Source: Gemmatimonadota bacterium
Lineage (GTDB): Bacteria > Gemmatimonadota > Gemmatimonadetes > Longimicrobiales > Gaopeijiaceae
Assembly: GCA_003248075.1 (NCBI GenBank)
Contig: QJYK01000090.1
Coordinates: forward strand, 1 to 38,492
Length of the DNA stretch: 38,492 nt
Reading direction: 5' to 3'
Shown: one piece after another, positions 16,934-24,546 of the stretch
Numbering within the stretch: position 1 is the stretch's first letter
Layout of the letters: every line of letters begins with the position of its first letter
Position numbers and translations under genes: made by a program
The notes under the pieces: model-generated
Told to the model about the DNA's origin: nothing
Seen by the model: only the letters and a program-made list of their open reading frames with translations
The model's database searches: none

Positions 16934-19368
16934 TGAGGGGAGACCACACCCAGCTCCGAAGGTTGGGGAAGGCCACCGCGCTGGCGGCGGCCTTCTCCGG
17001 CGTTATGGGCCTGCTGTGTCCCGGGGTGGTGGCGGCCCAGGCCGGTCCGCAGCGGGTGGACTCGGTGGTCGTCGAGGGCAACCGGCGCGTCGCCGCCGAC
17101 GACATCCGCACCGTCTTCGGCGTGCAGGCCGGGACCGATATCACCTATCGAGAGATCCAAAGGGGCATCAAGGCGCTCCTCAGCACGAAGCAGTACCGGG
17201 ACGTCGTGGTCCGGGCCAGGGGTGAGGGTGGGGCCGGGGCGACGCTGGTGATCGAGGTCGACGAGCATCCGCTCGTCCGCCGTGTCGCCATCAACGGCCT
17301 CGAGCACGTGTCGGAGCGCCAGGTCCGCGACACGACCGGTGTCCGCCCGGGGCTCCCCTACGACCCGCAGAGCGTGATCCGAGCGAAGGACTTCATCCGC
17401 ACCCGGCTGGCCGAGGAGGGCATTCCCTTCGCCTCGATACAAGACCGCATCGAGGAGGTCTCGGACAGGGACAACGAGATCGACCTCTTCATCGACGTCA
17501 GCGAGGGGCAGCGGGTGACGGTGGCGGAGGTCGTGTTCTCGGGGAACCAGAACCTGGGTCCCGATGAGCTAAGCGGCTCCATGGACACGAAGTCCGAGGG
17601 CTTCTGGTGGTTCCGGTCGGGCTCGTACGACGAGCAGCGCTTCCAGAACGACCTCGCGAGCCGCCTCCCGGCCCGTTATCGGTCGCATGGGTACCTGGAT
17701 TTCCAGGTCCGGTCGGATACGCTGATCATCGACCCCGAGACGGGAAAGGCCCGCATCGAGATCGATGTCGAGGAGGGCCCTCAGTATCGGCTCGGCTCGT
17801 TCGGGATCGAGGGAAACACACGCTTCTCGGACGAGGAGCTGGAACGGTTCTACCGGCGCAGCGAGGGTGGGCTGCTGCGCAGCCTGGGCATCGGCGGCGG
17901 AGAGGAACGAGGACAGGAGGGGCAGGTCTTCGACGCGGAGGCGTTCGAGGAGGCGCTGGCGTCGGTCCGGGAGCGATACGCGAACGAGGGCTATCTCTAT
18001 GCCCAGGTCAACCCGGTCGTGACCCGCAGGGAGCCTGCGGAGGAGGGAGCGCCGCCCACGGTGGACGCGTCCTGGCAGATCCGGGAGGGATCTCCCGCCA
18101 TCATCAACCGGGTGTCGGTGGTCGGGAACGAGTACACGTACGAGTGGGTGGTCCGGGACCGCATCATGATTCTGCCCGGAGACGTCTACAGCCAGAGCCG
18201 CCTTCTCCAGAGTTACCAGGCGATCTCCGGCCTCGGGTTCTTCGAGACGCCCATGGAGATCCCGGAGATCCAGCCGTTGGAGAACGGGGACGTCGACATC
18301 ACGTTCAAGGTGAAGGAGAAGCAGACCGGCTCCATCAACTTCGGGACGTCCGTCGGCGGGGGCGTTGGGCTGTCCGGCTTCCTGGGTTACGAGCAGCCGA
18401 ACCTGTTCGGCCAGGCGAAGTCGGGGAGCCTCCGCTGGGACTTCGGCCGGTATCTGAACAGCTTCGAGGTGGCCTTCTCGGACCCGGCGCTCCGACAGAG
18501 CCAGGTCTCGGGCTCGATCTCGCTGTTCAACTCACGGGACCGCTTCTTCCAGTTCGCCACCGGTCGTCGCAAGAGGCTGGGGACCAACGTGCGCTTCGGG
18601 CTCCCGTGGCCGGGCTCGCGCTTCACCCGGCTGTTCCTCGGCTACGGCATCTCGCGCACCAAATACGAGCAGTTCAACGATGCCGAGGACACCTCGCTGT
18701 TCGGAAGGCCCCCGGGCGTTCAGAGCCAGCTGTCGCTGGGTGTCACGAGGGTGACGCTGGACCACGCGCTCTTCCCCACCGCGGGTTCGCGGCAGAGTAT
18801 CAACGTCGAGCAGAACGGTGGGATCCTCGGTGGGGACGGTGACTTCACGCGCCTGCTGCTCGAGGGTAGCTGGTTCGTGCCCGTCGGCCAGATCGGCGAC
18901 CAGGCGTCCGGCGGGCGGCCGGTCCGTTTCGCTCTGGGCTTGTCGTTGAAGGCGGGAGCCGTCTTCGGTGACGCCGGCGCGTTCCCCTTCGACCGGTTCT
19001 GGATGGGGGGCGTGCAGTTCGGCCAGAACCTGCGCGGCTACGACGAGACCTCGATCACGCCGCTGGGCTGGTACCCGGAGCGGTCACGGGACATCGCCGA
19101 CATCCAACGGCTGGGCGACGCGTTCTTCTCGCTCACCGCCGAGTACGCCCTGCGGCTCAACGACCAGATCTCCCTGTCGGCCTTCTACGACGCGGGTAAC
19201 GTGTGGCGCGACCCGTCGGAAATCGACCCCACCCGGCTGTTCCGGGGCGCGGGGCTCGGGCTGCAGCTCGTGACCCCCTTCGGTCCGATCGGCCTCGACT
19301 ACGCCTACGGCTTCGACAAGGCCAATCCGGGGTGGCAGCTCCACTTCCGGATGGGCCCCGGCTTCTAG
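16933..19368 (+). CDS. bamA: Outer membrane protein assembly factor BamA
   Basis: BamA is the essential Omp85 barrel that folds and inserts outer-membrane proteins. The product (about 811 residues) has a signal peptide ending near residue 37 (VVAAQA). About five POTRA repeats follow (first at VDSVVVEGNRRVAADDIRTVFG, later EVVFSGNQNLGPDELSG, GSFGIEGNTRFSDEEL and VSVVGNEYTYEWVVRD), then a barrel from about residue 460. The barrel's L6 motif appears as LRGYDET (VRGF/Y in the family), and the chain ends in the aromatic Phe expected of a barrel. The POTRA 3 region carries a short Gly-rich insert (GGGEERGQEG). ATG 16933 overlaps the clpC stop; GTG 16930 is an alternative. Translational coupling to clpC is unusual company for bamA. 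Confidence 0.95.
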   Translation: MRGDHTQLRRLGKATALAAAFSGVMGLLCPGVVAAQAGPQRVDSVVVEGNRRVAADDIRTVFGVQAGTDITYREIQRGIKALLSTKQYRDVVVRARGEGGAGATLVIEVDEHPLVRRVAINGLEHVSERQVRDTTGVRPGLPYDPQSVIRAKDFIRTRLAEEGIPFASIQDRIEEVSDRDNEIDLFIDVSEGQRVTVAEVVFSGNQNLGPDELSGSMDTKSEGFWWFRSGSYDEQRFQNDLASRLPARYRSHGYLDFQVRSDTLIIDPETGKARIEIDVEEGPQYRLGSFGIEGNTRFSDEELERFYRRSEGGLLRSLGIGGGEERGQEGQVFDAEAFEEALASVRERYANEGYLYAQVNPVVTRREPAEEGAPPTVDASWQIREGSPAIINRVSVVGNEYTYEWVVRDRIMILPGDVYSQSRLLQSYQAISGLGFFETPMEIPEIQPLENGDVDITFKVKEKQTGSINFGTSVGGGVGLSGFLGYEQPNLFGQAKSGSLRWDFGRYLNSFEVAFSDPALRQSQVSGSISLFNSRDRFFQFATGRRKRLGTNVRFGLPWPGSRFTRLFLGYGISRTKYEQFNDAEDTSLFGRPPGVQSQLSLGVTRVTLDHALFPTAGSRQSINVEQNGGILGGDGDFTRLLLEGSWFVPVGQIGDQASGGRPVRFALGLSLKAGAVFGDAGAFPFDRFWMGGVQFGQNLRGYDETSITPLGWYPERSRDIADIQRLGDAFFSLTAEYALRLNDQISLSAFYDAGNVWRDPSEIDPTRLFRGAGLGLQLVTPFGPIGLDYAYGFDKANPGWQLHFRMGPGF

Positions 19369-19569
19369 GGAAGGGACGCGCCGCCCGCGGACGCCCGAAG
19401 CCCCGGATCCATGGACTTCGCATAGCGGTCGCGCCACATTTTCAGGCTGCCCGTCCGCCCGCGTGGAACACGGGAACAAGCGGGGCCGATACGGACTAGG
19501 ATAGGGCGCGACCAAGCAACGACCCCGGCGGCGGACGCGTCCGCCCCACAAACGACGGAGCACAGGCCC
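19369..19569 (+). promoter_or_regulatory. bamA-skp intergenic region with candidate stress-type promoter and palindrome
   Basis: This 200-base gap has no coding signal. Two GGAACA motifs (19465-19470 and 19473-19478) resemble the -35 box of ECF (sigma-E-like) promoters. About 16 bases after the second lies ACTAGGAT (19495-19502), which could serve as -10. A perfect 16-bp palindrome, GGCGGACGCGTCCGCC (19530-19545), lies in the would-be leader, 24 bases before the skp ATG. In E. coli skp is sigma-E controlled; the parallel here is inference from weak motifs. Confidence 0.3.
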
Positions 19570-20103
19570 ATGCGACGCACCCCGTTCGCCGCCCTCGCGC
19601 TCGTTTTCGCGCTGGCCGCCGGCGCGGAGGCGCAGGCGCTCAAGATCGGCTATATCAACTCGCAGGAGATCCTCAACAGTGCCCCCGGCGCCAAGGAGGC
19701 GCAGGAGAAGTTCGACGCCGAGATGCAGGGGTACAACCAGGAGGCTCAGCAGCTCCAGGACGAGCTGGCGCGCATGCAGCAGCAGCTCCAGCAGCAGGAG
19801 CTGACCCTGTCGCCCGAGGCGAAGCGCAACCGCCAGCAGCAGATCCAACAGAAGGCCCAAGAGGCCCAGACCCGGATGCAGCAGCTCGACCAGCAGGCCG
19901 CCCGCCGGCGGCAGGAGCTGGTCCAGCCCGTCATGGACAAGATCACCGAGGTGATCGAGGCCATGAGGGAGGAAGGGAACTACGCCCTCATCCTCGACGT
20001 GGCCGCCGGGAGCATCATTTCGGCCGATCCATCGCTGGATCTCACCCAGGAGGTCATCCGGCGCTTGCAGGCCTCGGCGACGTCGTCGGGTAGTCAGCCG
20101 TAA
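19570..20103 (+). CDS. OmpH/Skp family periplasmic chaperone
   Basis: The 177-residue product has a signal peptide (about 1-22, MRRTPFAALALVFALAAGAEA). The Skp/OmpH opening KIGYINSQEILNSAPGAKEAQEKF follows, then a long Gln/Glu-rich coiled-coil arm (about 45-125) and a C-terminal beta segment (YALILDVAAGSIISADPSLDLTQEVIRRL) that forms the trimer body. Skp holds unfolded outer-membrane proteins on their way to BamA, which is encoded just upstream; lpxD follows, the order known from E. coli (bamA-skp-lpxD). The arm is unusually rich in glutamine (QQQLQQQEL, RQQQIQQKAQ). The start ATG is the first, directly before a clear signal peptide. Confidence 0.9.
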   Translation: MRRTPFAALALVFALAAGAEAQALKIGYINSQEILNSAPGAKEAQEKFDAEMQGYNQEAQQLQDELARMQQQLQQQELTLSPEAKRNRQQQIQQKAQEAQTRMQQLDQQAARRRQELVQPVMDKITEVIEAMREEGNYALILDVAAGSIISADPSLDLTQEVIRRLQASATSSGSQP

Positions 20104-20135
20104 GCCGGTCGTCTCCGGTCGCCTTTGCCGATCCG

Positions 20136-20174
20136 GGCCCGCGGGCGCATCGTCCCCGCGGGCCTTTTCTTTTC
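20136..20174 (+). terminator. Intrinsic terminator between skp and lpxD
   Basis: GGCCCGCGGG (20136-20145) pairs perfectly with CCCGCGGGCC (20155-20164) around a nine-base loop and is followed by TTTTCTTTT. This is the most canonical intrinsic terminator in the window. It ends only four bases before the first possible lpxD ATG, so lpxD needs read-through or a promoter within the hairpin region. Confidence 0.85.
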
Positions 20175-20177
20175 CCG

Positions 20178-21263
20178 ATGAGACGCCACGATCCCATGAA
20201 CGAACACGAATCAGGGGTGACGGCAGCCCTGCCGATGGCGGAGCTTTCGGAGCTGGTGGGCGGCCGGCTTGTAGGAGACGGGGGTTTCGTGGTCGGCGGT
20301 CTTGCCTCCCTCGAGGACGCCGGACCCCGTGACATCGCCCCACTGTCCGGGAGACGTTACGCCAGGTTCGCGGAGACGTCCGAGGCCGGCGCCTTTCTCG
20401 TGTCTCCTGCCCTCGAGGACCGACTGCCGCCGGACCGTCCACGGACCGTGGTGGATGATCCTGCCTCGGCCATTCTCCTCCTGTTGCGGCGATTCCACCC
20501 TCCCGAACGAGACCCTGCCGGCATCCATCCAACGGCCGTGCTCGGCACCGGCGTCCGGCTCGGCCAGGACGTGGGGATCGGCGCCTACACGGTCCTCGGC
20601 GACGGCGTGGTGGTCGGAAACGGGACGCGCATCGGTCCCCACGTCGTGGTGGGGCGGGGAGCCCGCCTCGGAGCCGACTGCACGGTGCACCCCCAGGTGG
20701 TGCTGTATCCCGGTGTCATCGTGGGGGACCGCGTGGTGCTGCATTCCGGCGCGCGCGTGGGGTCGGACGGCTTCGGTTACCTATTCGCCGAGGGCGCACA
20801 CGAGAAGATCCCCCACCCGGGCGGCTGCCACCTGGGAGACGATGTGGAGGTTGGTGCCAACACCACCATCGATCGGGGCTCGGTCGGGAGCACCGTCATC
20901 GGCGCGGGGACCAAGATCGACAACCTGGTGCAGATCGCGCACAACGTGCGCGTGGGTGACCTGTCCCTGATCGCGGCGCTGGTCGGGATCGCCGGGTCCA
21001 CACGGGTGGGCAAGGGGGTCTGGCTCGGCGGCCAGGCGGGCCTGATCAACCAGCTCGACATCGGTGACGGGGCGAAGGTCGCGGTGGCGTCGAGGGTCAT
21101 GCGGGACGTCCCGGCCGGGGAGACGGTCTCCGGGGACCCGGCCCGGCCTCACCGCGAGGTACTGCGCCGACAGGCGGCCGCGGCCAAGGGGCCGGAGCTC
21201 ATCGGGCGGGTGAAAGCGCTGGAAGCCGAGGTGGAGTCGCTGCGCAAAGCGTTGGGCTCGTGA
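20178..21263 (+). CDS. lpxD: UDP-3-O-(3-hydroxyacyl)glucosamine N-acyltransferase LpxD
   Basis: LpxD adds the second hydroxyacyl chain to UDP-3-O-acylglucosamine in lipid A synthesis. The 361-residue product has the N-terminal uridine-binding domain (about 10-115, with ELVGGRLVGDG and GAFLVSPALEDRLP). A left-handed beta-helix of hexapeptide repeats follows (GVRLGQDVGIGAYTVLGDGV..., about 120-300), with the catalytic His in IAHNVRVGD, then a C-terminal helix (LIGRVKALEAEVESLRKALG). A second ATG at 20196 would remove six residues; neither start has a clear ribosome-binding site, and the first lies four bases past a terminator's T-run. It heads the lipid A gene run. Confidence 0.95.
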   Translation: MRRHDPMNEHESGVTAALPMAELSELVGGRLVGDGGFVVGGLASLEDAGPRDIAPLSGRRYARFAETSEAGAFLVSPALEDRLPPDRPRTVVDDPASAILLLLRRFHPPERDPAGIHPTAVLGTGVRLGQDVGIGAYTVLGDGVVVGNGTRIGPHVVVGRGARLGADCTVHPQVVLYPGVIVGDRVVLHSGARVGSDGFGYLFAEGAHEKIPHPGGCHLGDDVEVGANTTIDRGSVGSTVIGAGTKIDNLVQIAHNVRVGDLSLIAALVGIAGSTRVGKGVWLGGQAGLINQLDIGDGAKVAVASRVMRDVPAGETVSGDPARPHREVLRRQAAAAKGPELIGRVKALEAEVESLRKALGS

Positions 21264-21324
21264 CCCGGTCGTCGTTAGCTTTTCTTGATTTTGTCGTGTC
21301 ACGGCGTACCCGGCCCGAGCGCTC

Positions 21325-22611
21325 ATGAACTCCACGAAGCAGCGGACCATCTCCCGGGAGGTCTCCCTCCAGGGGGTCGGCGTTCATTCCGGGCGCGAGG
21401 CGACCCTCACGTTCCGCCCGCTTCCGGCGGACGCTGGGATCCGCTTCCGCCGCGTGGACCTCGAGGACTGCCCGGAGATCCCCGCGACCCTGGACCACGT
21501 GGTCGGAACGGAGCTCGGAACCAGCCTCGGCCTCGGTGACGCACATGTGCTGACGGTGGAGCACGTCATGGCGGCCTTGTCGGCCATGGGTGTCGACAAT
21601 GTTGTCGCCGATGTCAGCGGGCCGGAGATCCCGATCCGGGACGGCAGCTTCGCGGACTACGTGTCGGCCCTCGAGGATGCGGGGCTGCGCGAGCTGGAGG
21701 AGGACGCCCGGGTCATCACGGTTCGTAGTCCCGTGGCGGTGGACGGTGCGGACGGTGAATCGTACGTGGCGGCCCCCGCGGATGGCCTCCGGGTCTCGGC
21801 CACGATCGACTTCGCCCACCCCTCGATCGGCCGGCAGTACGGGTCCTTCCGGATCTCCCCGCACGGGTTCGCCGCCGAGCTCGCACCCGCCCGGACCTTC
21901 GGATTCAGAGCGGACGCCGAATCCCTGCACGCCCGTGGGCTGGCCCTTGGAGCCTCCCTGGAAAACACGGTCGTGCTCGACGAAGACGGGGTGATGAGCG
22001 GGGAGCTGCGCTTTCCCGACGAGTTCCTTCGCCACAAGGTCGGTGACATCGTGGGTGACCTGGCGCTGATCGGGGGCCGGCTGGCCGCCCATGTGGTCGG
22101 CGAGCGGCCGAGTCATCGTGGGAACGTGGCCCTCGCTCGCGAACTGGCCCGCCAGGCGCGCCGGGAAGGCAGAGCGCCGATCGTCGACGCGGCCAAGATC
22201 ATGCAATACCTGCCCCATCGGTACCCGATGCTCCTGGTGGACAGGATCATCGAGTTCGAGGAGGGGAAGCGGATCGTCGGCATCAAGAACGTCACCATCA
22301 ACGAGCCGTTCTTCCAGGGGCACTATCCGGGGCATCCCATCATGCCCGGCGTCCTGATCATCGAGGCGATGGCGCAGGTCGGCGGTCTGCTCCTCATGGA
22401 CGCGGTCGAAGATCCCGAGAACAAGGTCGTCTACTTCATGTCACTGGATAACGTCAAATGGCGTCGTCCGGTCACCCCGGGTGACACGCTGGTCTTCGAG
22501 CTGGAGATGCTCCAGTTCCGGCGGCACGTCTGCAAGATGCGCGGTCAGGGCTTCGTGGACGGCCAGCTCGTCGCGGAGGCCGACCTCATGGCCAGGATCG
22601 TGGACAAGTGA
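21325..22611 (+). CDS. lpxC/fabZ: LpxC-FabZ fusion: UDP-3-O-acyl-GlcNAc deacetylase / 3-hydroxyacyl-ACP dehydratase
   Basis: The 428-residue bifunctional protein joins LpxC (about 1-280) to FabZ (about 286-428). LpxC is the committed, zinc-dependent deacetylase of lipid A synthesis. The zinc ligands fit H80 (VEHVMAAL), H237 and D241 (FLRHKVGDIVGD). FabZ dehydrates 3-hydroxyacyl-ACP, competing for the acyl donor used by LpxA and LpxD; its catalytic pair is H333 (FFQGHYPGHP) and E347 (IIEAMAQ). Such fusions are known from Bacteroidota and relatives and would tie phospholipid and lipid A precursor use together. ATG 21325 precedes the LpxC strand TISREVSLQGVGVHSG. The stop overlaps the lpxA start. 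Confidence 0.96.
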   Translation: MNSTKQRTISREVSLQGVGVHSGREATLTFRPLPADAGIRFRRVDLEDCPEIPATLDHVVGTELGTSLGLGDAHVLTVEHVMAALSAMGVDNVVADVSGPEIPIRDGSFADYVSALEDAGLRELEEDARVITVRSPVAVDGADGESYVAAPADGLRVSATIDFAHPSIGRQYGSFRISPHGFAAELAPARTFGFRADAESLHARGLALGASLENTVVLDEDGVMSGELRFPDEFLRHKVGDIVGDLALIGGRLAAHVVGERPSHRGNVALARELARQARREGRAPIVDAAKIMQYLPHRYPMLLVDRIIEFEEGKRIVGIKNVTINEPFFQGHYPGHPIMPGVLIIEAMAQVGGLLLMDAVEDPENKVVYFMSLDNVKWRRPVTPGDTLVFELEMLQFRRHVCKMRGQGFVDGQLVAEADLMARIVDK

Positions 22612-23411
22612 GCGAGGCCACCGTCGGGACCCGCGGGGAGACCGTCGTCCATCCGACGGCGCTCGTGGACGACGACGCCCAGCTCGGTCAGGGGGTCGTG
22701 GTCGGGCCATGGGCGATCCTCGGTCCACGCGTACGGGTGGGTGACGGAACCGAGGTGGGACCCCGTGTGCTCATCGAGCGCGACACGTTGGTCGGTGAGG
22801 ACTGCCGCATCGCGAACGGGGCCGTGCTGGGTACGGATCCCCAGGACCTGAAGTTCAAGGGCGAGGATACGGTCCTCGAGGTCGGCGACCGGACCGTCAT
22901 CCGGGAGTTCGCCACCCTGAACCGCGGGACCGAAGCATCGGGACGCACCGTGGTGGGGAGCGACTGCCTCCTGATGGCCTACACCCACGTAGCCCACGAC
23001 TGTGAGCTCGGCAACCACGTGATCCTGTCCAACGCCGTGAACATGGCGGGACACGTCACCATCGAGGACTGGGTGATCGTTGGAGGGCTCACTCCGATCC
23101 ACCAATTTGTGCGCATCGGCGCCCACGCGTTCGTCGGGGGAGGGTCACGCATTCCCCAGGATGTCCCCCCGTATTGCCGGGTGGCCGGGAATCCTCCGGG
23201 GCTGTTCGGGCTCAACTCGGTGGGTCTCGAACGGAGGGGATTCTCCGAGGAGGTTCGGCGGTCGCTCAAGCAGGCATATCGAATCCTGTTCCAGTCCAAG
23301 CTGAACCTGGGTCAGGCCGTCGCGCGCGTCGAGGTGGAGGTGGACGCGATCCCCGAAGTGCGCCACCTGATCGAGTTCATCAGGGCCAGCGAGCGTGGCA
23401 TCACGCTCTGA
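22608..23411 (+). CDS. lpxA: UDP-N-acetylglucosamine acyltransferase LpxA
   Basis: LpxA catalyses the first step of lipid A synthesis, moving a 3-hydroxyacyl chain from ACP to UDP-GlcNAc. The 267-residue protein is a left-handed beta-helix of hexapeptide repeats ending in a helical domain. The catalytic His sits in YTHVAHDCELGNHVILSN (E. coli H125). The acyl-length position in IGAHAFVGGGS is Gly, as in E. coli G173, so a long hydroxyacyl chain is likely. QDVPPYCRVAGNPPGLFGLN and ERRGF are family motifs. GTG 22608 overlaps the stop of lpxC-fabZ. An oxidoreductase gene follows directly, so the sugar acceptor might be an amino analogue; see findings. Confidence 0.95.
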   Translation: MSEATVGTRGETVVHPTALVDDDAQLGQGVVVGPWAILGPRVRVGDGTEVGPRVLIERDTLVGEDCRIANGAVLGTDPQDLKFKGEDTVLEVGDRTVIREFATLNRGTEASGRTVVGSDCLLMAYTHVAHDCELGNHVILSNAVNMAGHVTIEDWVIVGGLTPIHQFVRIGAHAFVGGGSRIPQDVPPYCRVAGNPPGLFGLNSVGLERRGFSEEVRRSLKQAYRILFQSKLNLGQAVARVEVEVDAIPEVRHLIEFIRASERGITL

Positions 23412-24423
23412 GCCGCCGTCCCGTGGCGCGGAACGCCCACGGATCGGTGTAGCGGGTGTCGGCGCGCTCGGTTTCCACCATGCCCGGATCCTTTCCACCA
23501 TGGACGGCATCGAGATGGTGGGCATCCACGACGCCGGCCTCGAGCGCGCCTCGCAGGTGGCCGCTCAGCTGGGTGTGAACGCCTACCCGGAGCTACGGGC
23601 GCTGACCTCTTCCTGCGACGGCCTCGTCGTGGCGGTGCCGACCTCGGCCCACGAGGAAGTCGCCGTCAGCGCGATCGAGGACGGTGTCTCGGTGCTGGTC
23701 GAGAAGCCGCTCGCGCCCACGCTCGGCGCCGCTGATCGCATCCTGGAGGCAGCGGAGCGGGCCGGTGTCCTGGTGCAGACCGGCCACGTGGAGCGGTTCA
23801 ACCAGGCGATCCTCGCCGCGGAGCCCTATCTGGACCGGCCCGGGTTCATCGAATCGCACCGCATGGCGCCGTTCACCCCGAGAAGCCTCGACGTCGCGGT
23901 CGTGCTCGACCTCATGATCCATGACGTGGACCTGGTGGCGGGCCTCGTGGGTACCCCGCTACGTGACTTCTCGGCATCGGGGATTCCCGTGCTGACGCAC
24001 ACGCTGGACATCGCCAACGCGAGGCTGACGTTCGAAGGCGGCGCCGTGGCGAATCTGACAGCCAGCAGGGTTTCCCTGGAGCGGATGCGAAAGCTCCGTC
24101 TGTTCCAGCGCTCCGGCTATCTCAGCCTGAACCTGGCCGACGGGACCGGGGAGTTTCTGCGACTGAAGAAGGACCTCGCGGAAATCCAGCAGGAGGCGTC
24201 GCGAAACCCCGCGGCGGTGAACCTGGGAGAGATCGTGGAGCGCATCCCGCTGGAGGGAGACGGCGCCGAACCGCTGCGTCGGGAGCTCGAGAGCTTCGCG
24301 GACGCGCTTCGCGGCATCAGGGCGCCCGTGGTGAGTGGCCGTGACGGGAGAGAAGCTCTGGCGGTCGCGCTGGCCATCCAGGAACGGATCGAGAGCCATG
24401 TCGTTGATACGCGTTCGACGTAG
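23395..24423 (+). CDS. Gfo/Idh/MocA family oxidoreductase within the lipid A operon
   Basis: The 342-residue product has an N-terminal NAD(P)-binding Rossmann domain (IGVAGVGALGFHHARIL, about residues 16-32). The family's EKP motif follows (VSVLVEKPLAPT, about 98-109), then the GHVERFNQA segment and the substrate-domain motif with VLDLMIHDVDL (about 170-180, catalytic His). It starts at GTG 23395, the only start in frame before the Rossmann domain, so it overlaps lpxA by 17 bases. Lying between lpxA and lpxB, it matches the position of gnnA in Acidithiobacillus ferrooxidans, where GnnA oxidises UDP-GlcNAc at C3 ahead of transamination by GnnB to make 3-amino lipid A. No gnnB is present in this window, so the substrate stays open. 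Confidence 0.85.
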   Translation: MASRSEPPSRGAERPRIGVAGVGALGFHHARILSTMDGIEMVGIHDAGLERASQVAAQLGVNAYPELRALTSSCDGLVVAVPTSAHEEVAVSAIEDGVSVLVEKPLAPTLGAADRILEAAERAGVLVQTGHVERFNQAILAAEPYLDRPGFIESHRMAPFTPRSLDVAVVLDLMIHDVDLVAGLVGTPLRDFSASGIPVLTHTLDIANARLTFEGGAVANLTASRVSLERMRKLRLFQRSGYLSLNLADGTGEFLRLKKDLAEIQQEASRNPAAVNLGEIVERIPLEGDGAEPLRRELESFADALRGIRAPVVSGRDGREALAVALAIQERIESHVVDTRST

Positions 24424-24529
24424 GCGGAAGAAGACCTGGATCGACGCCCGCAAGGGCATGCCGATCAATCGGCTGCTCCTGCTGCTGGTCTTCGTGCTGG
24501 CTGCGATCTGGTATCTCAGCCGGATCTGA
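24398..24529 (+). CDS. 43-residue single-pass membrane micro-protein in the lipid A operon
   Basis: The frame from ATG 24398 encodes a basic N-terminus (SLIRVRRRRKKTWIDARKG, about residues 2-20) followed by one membrane helix (INRLLLLLVFVLAAIWYL, about 23-40) and RI. It overlaps the end of the oxidoreductase gene by 26 bases and ends 17 bases before lpxB. Positive-inside topology would put the Arg/Lys cluster in the cytoplasm. A longer in-frame start at 24335 exists but lies deep in the upstream gene. No family is recognised. The non-random TM plus basic layout and its place between lpx genes favour a real gene, perhaps helping to anchor a peripheral lipid A enzyme; that role is inference. 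Confidence 0.6.
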   Translation: MSLIRVRRRRKKTWIDARKGMPINRLLLLLVFVLAAIWYLSRI

Positions 24530-24546
24530 GCCCGGGGCCGCCGCGC

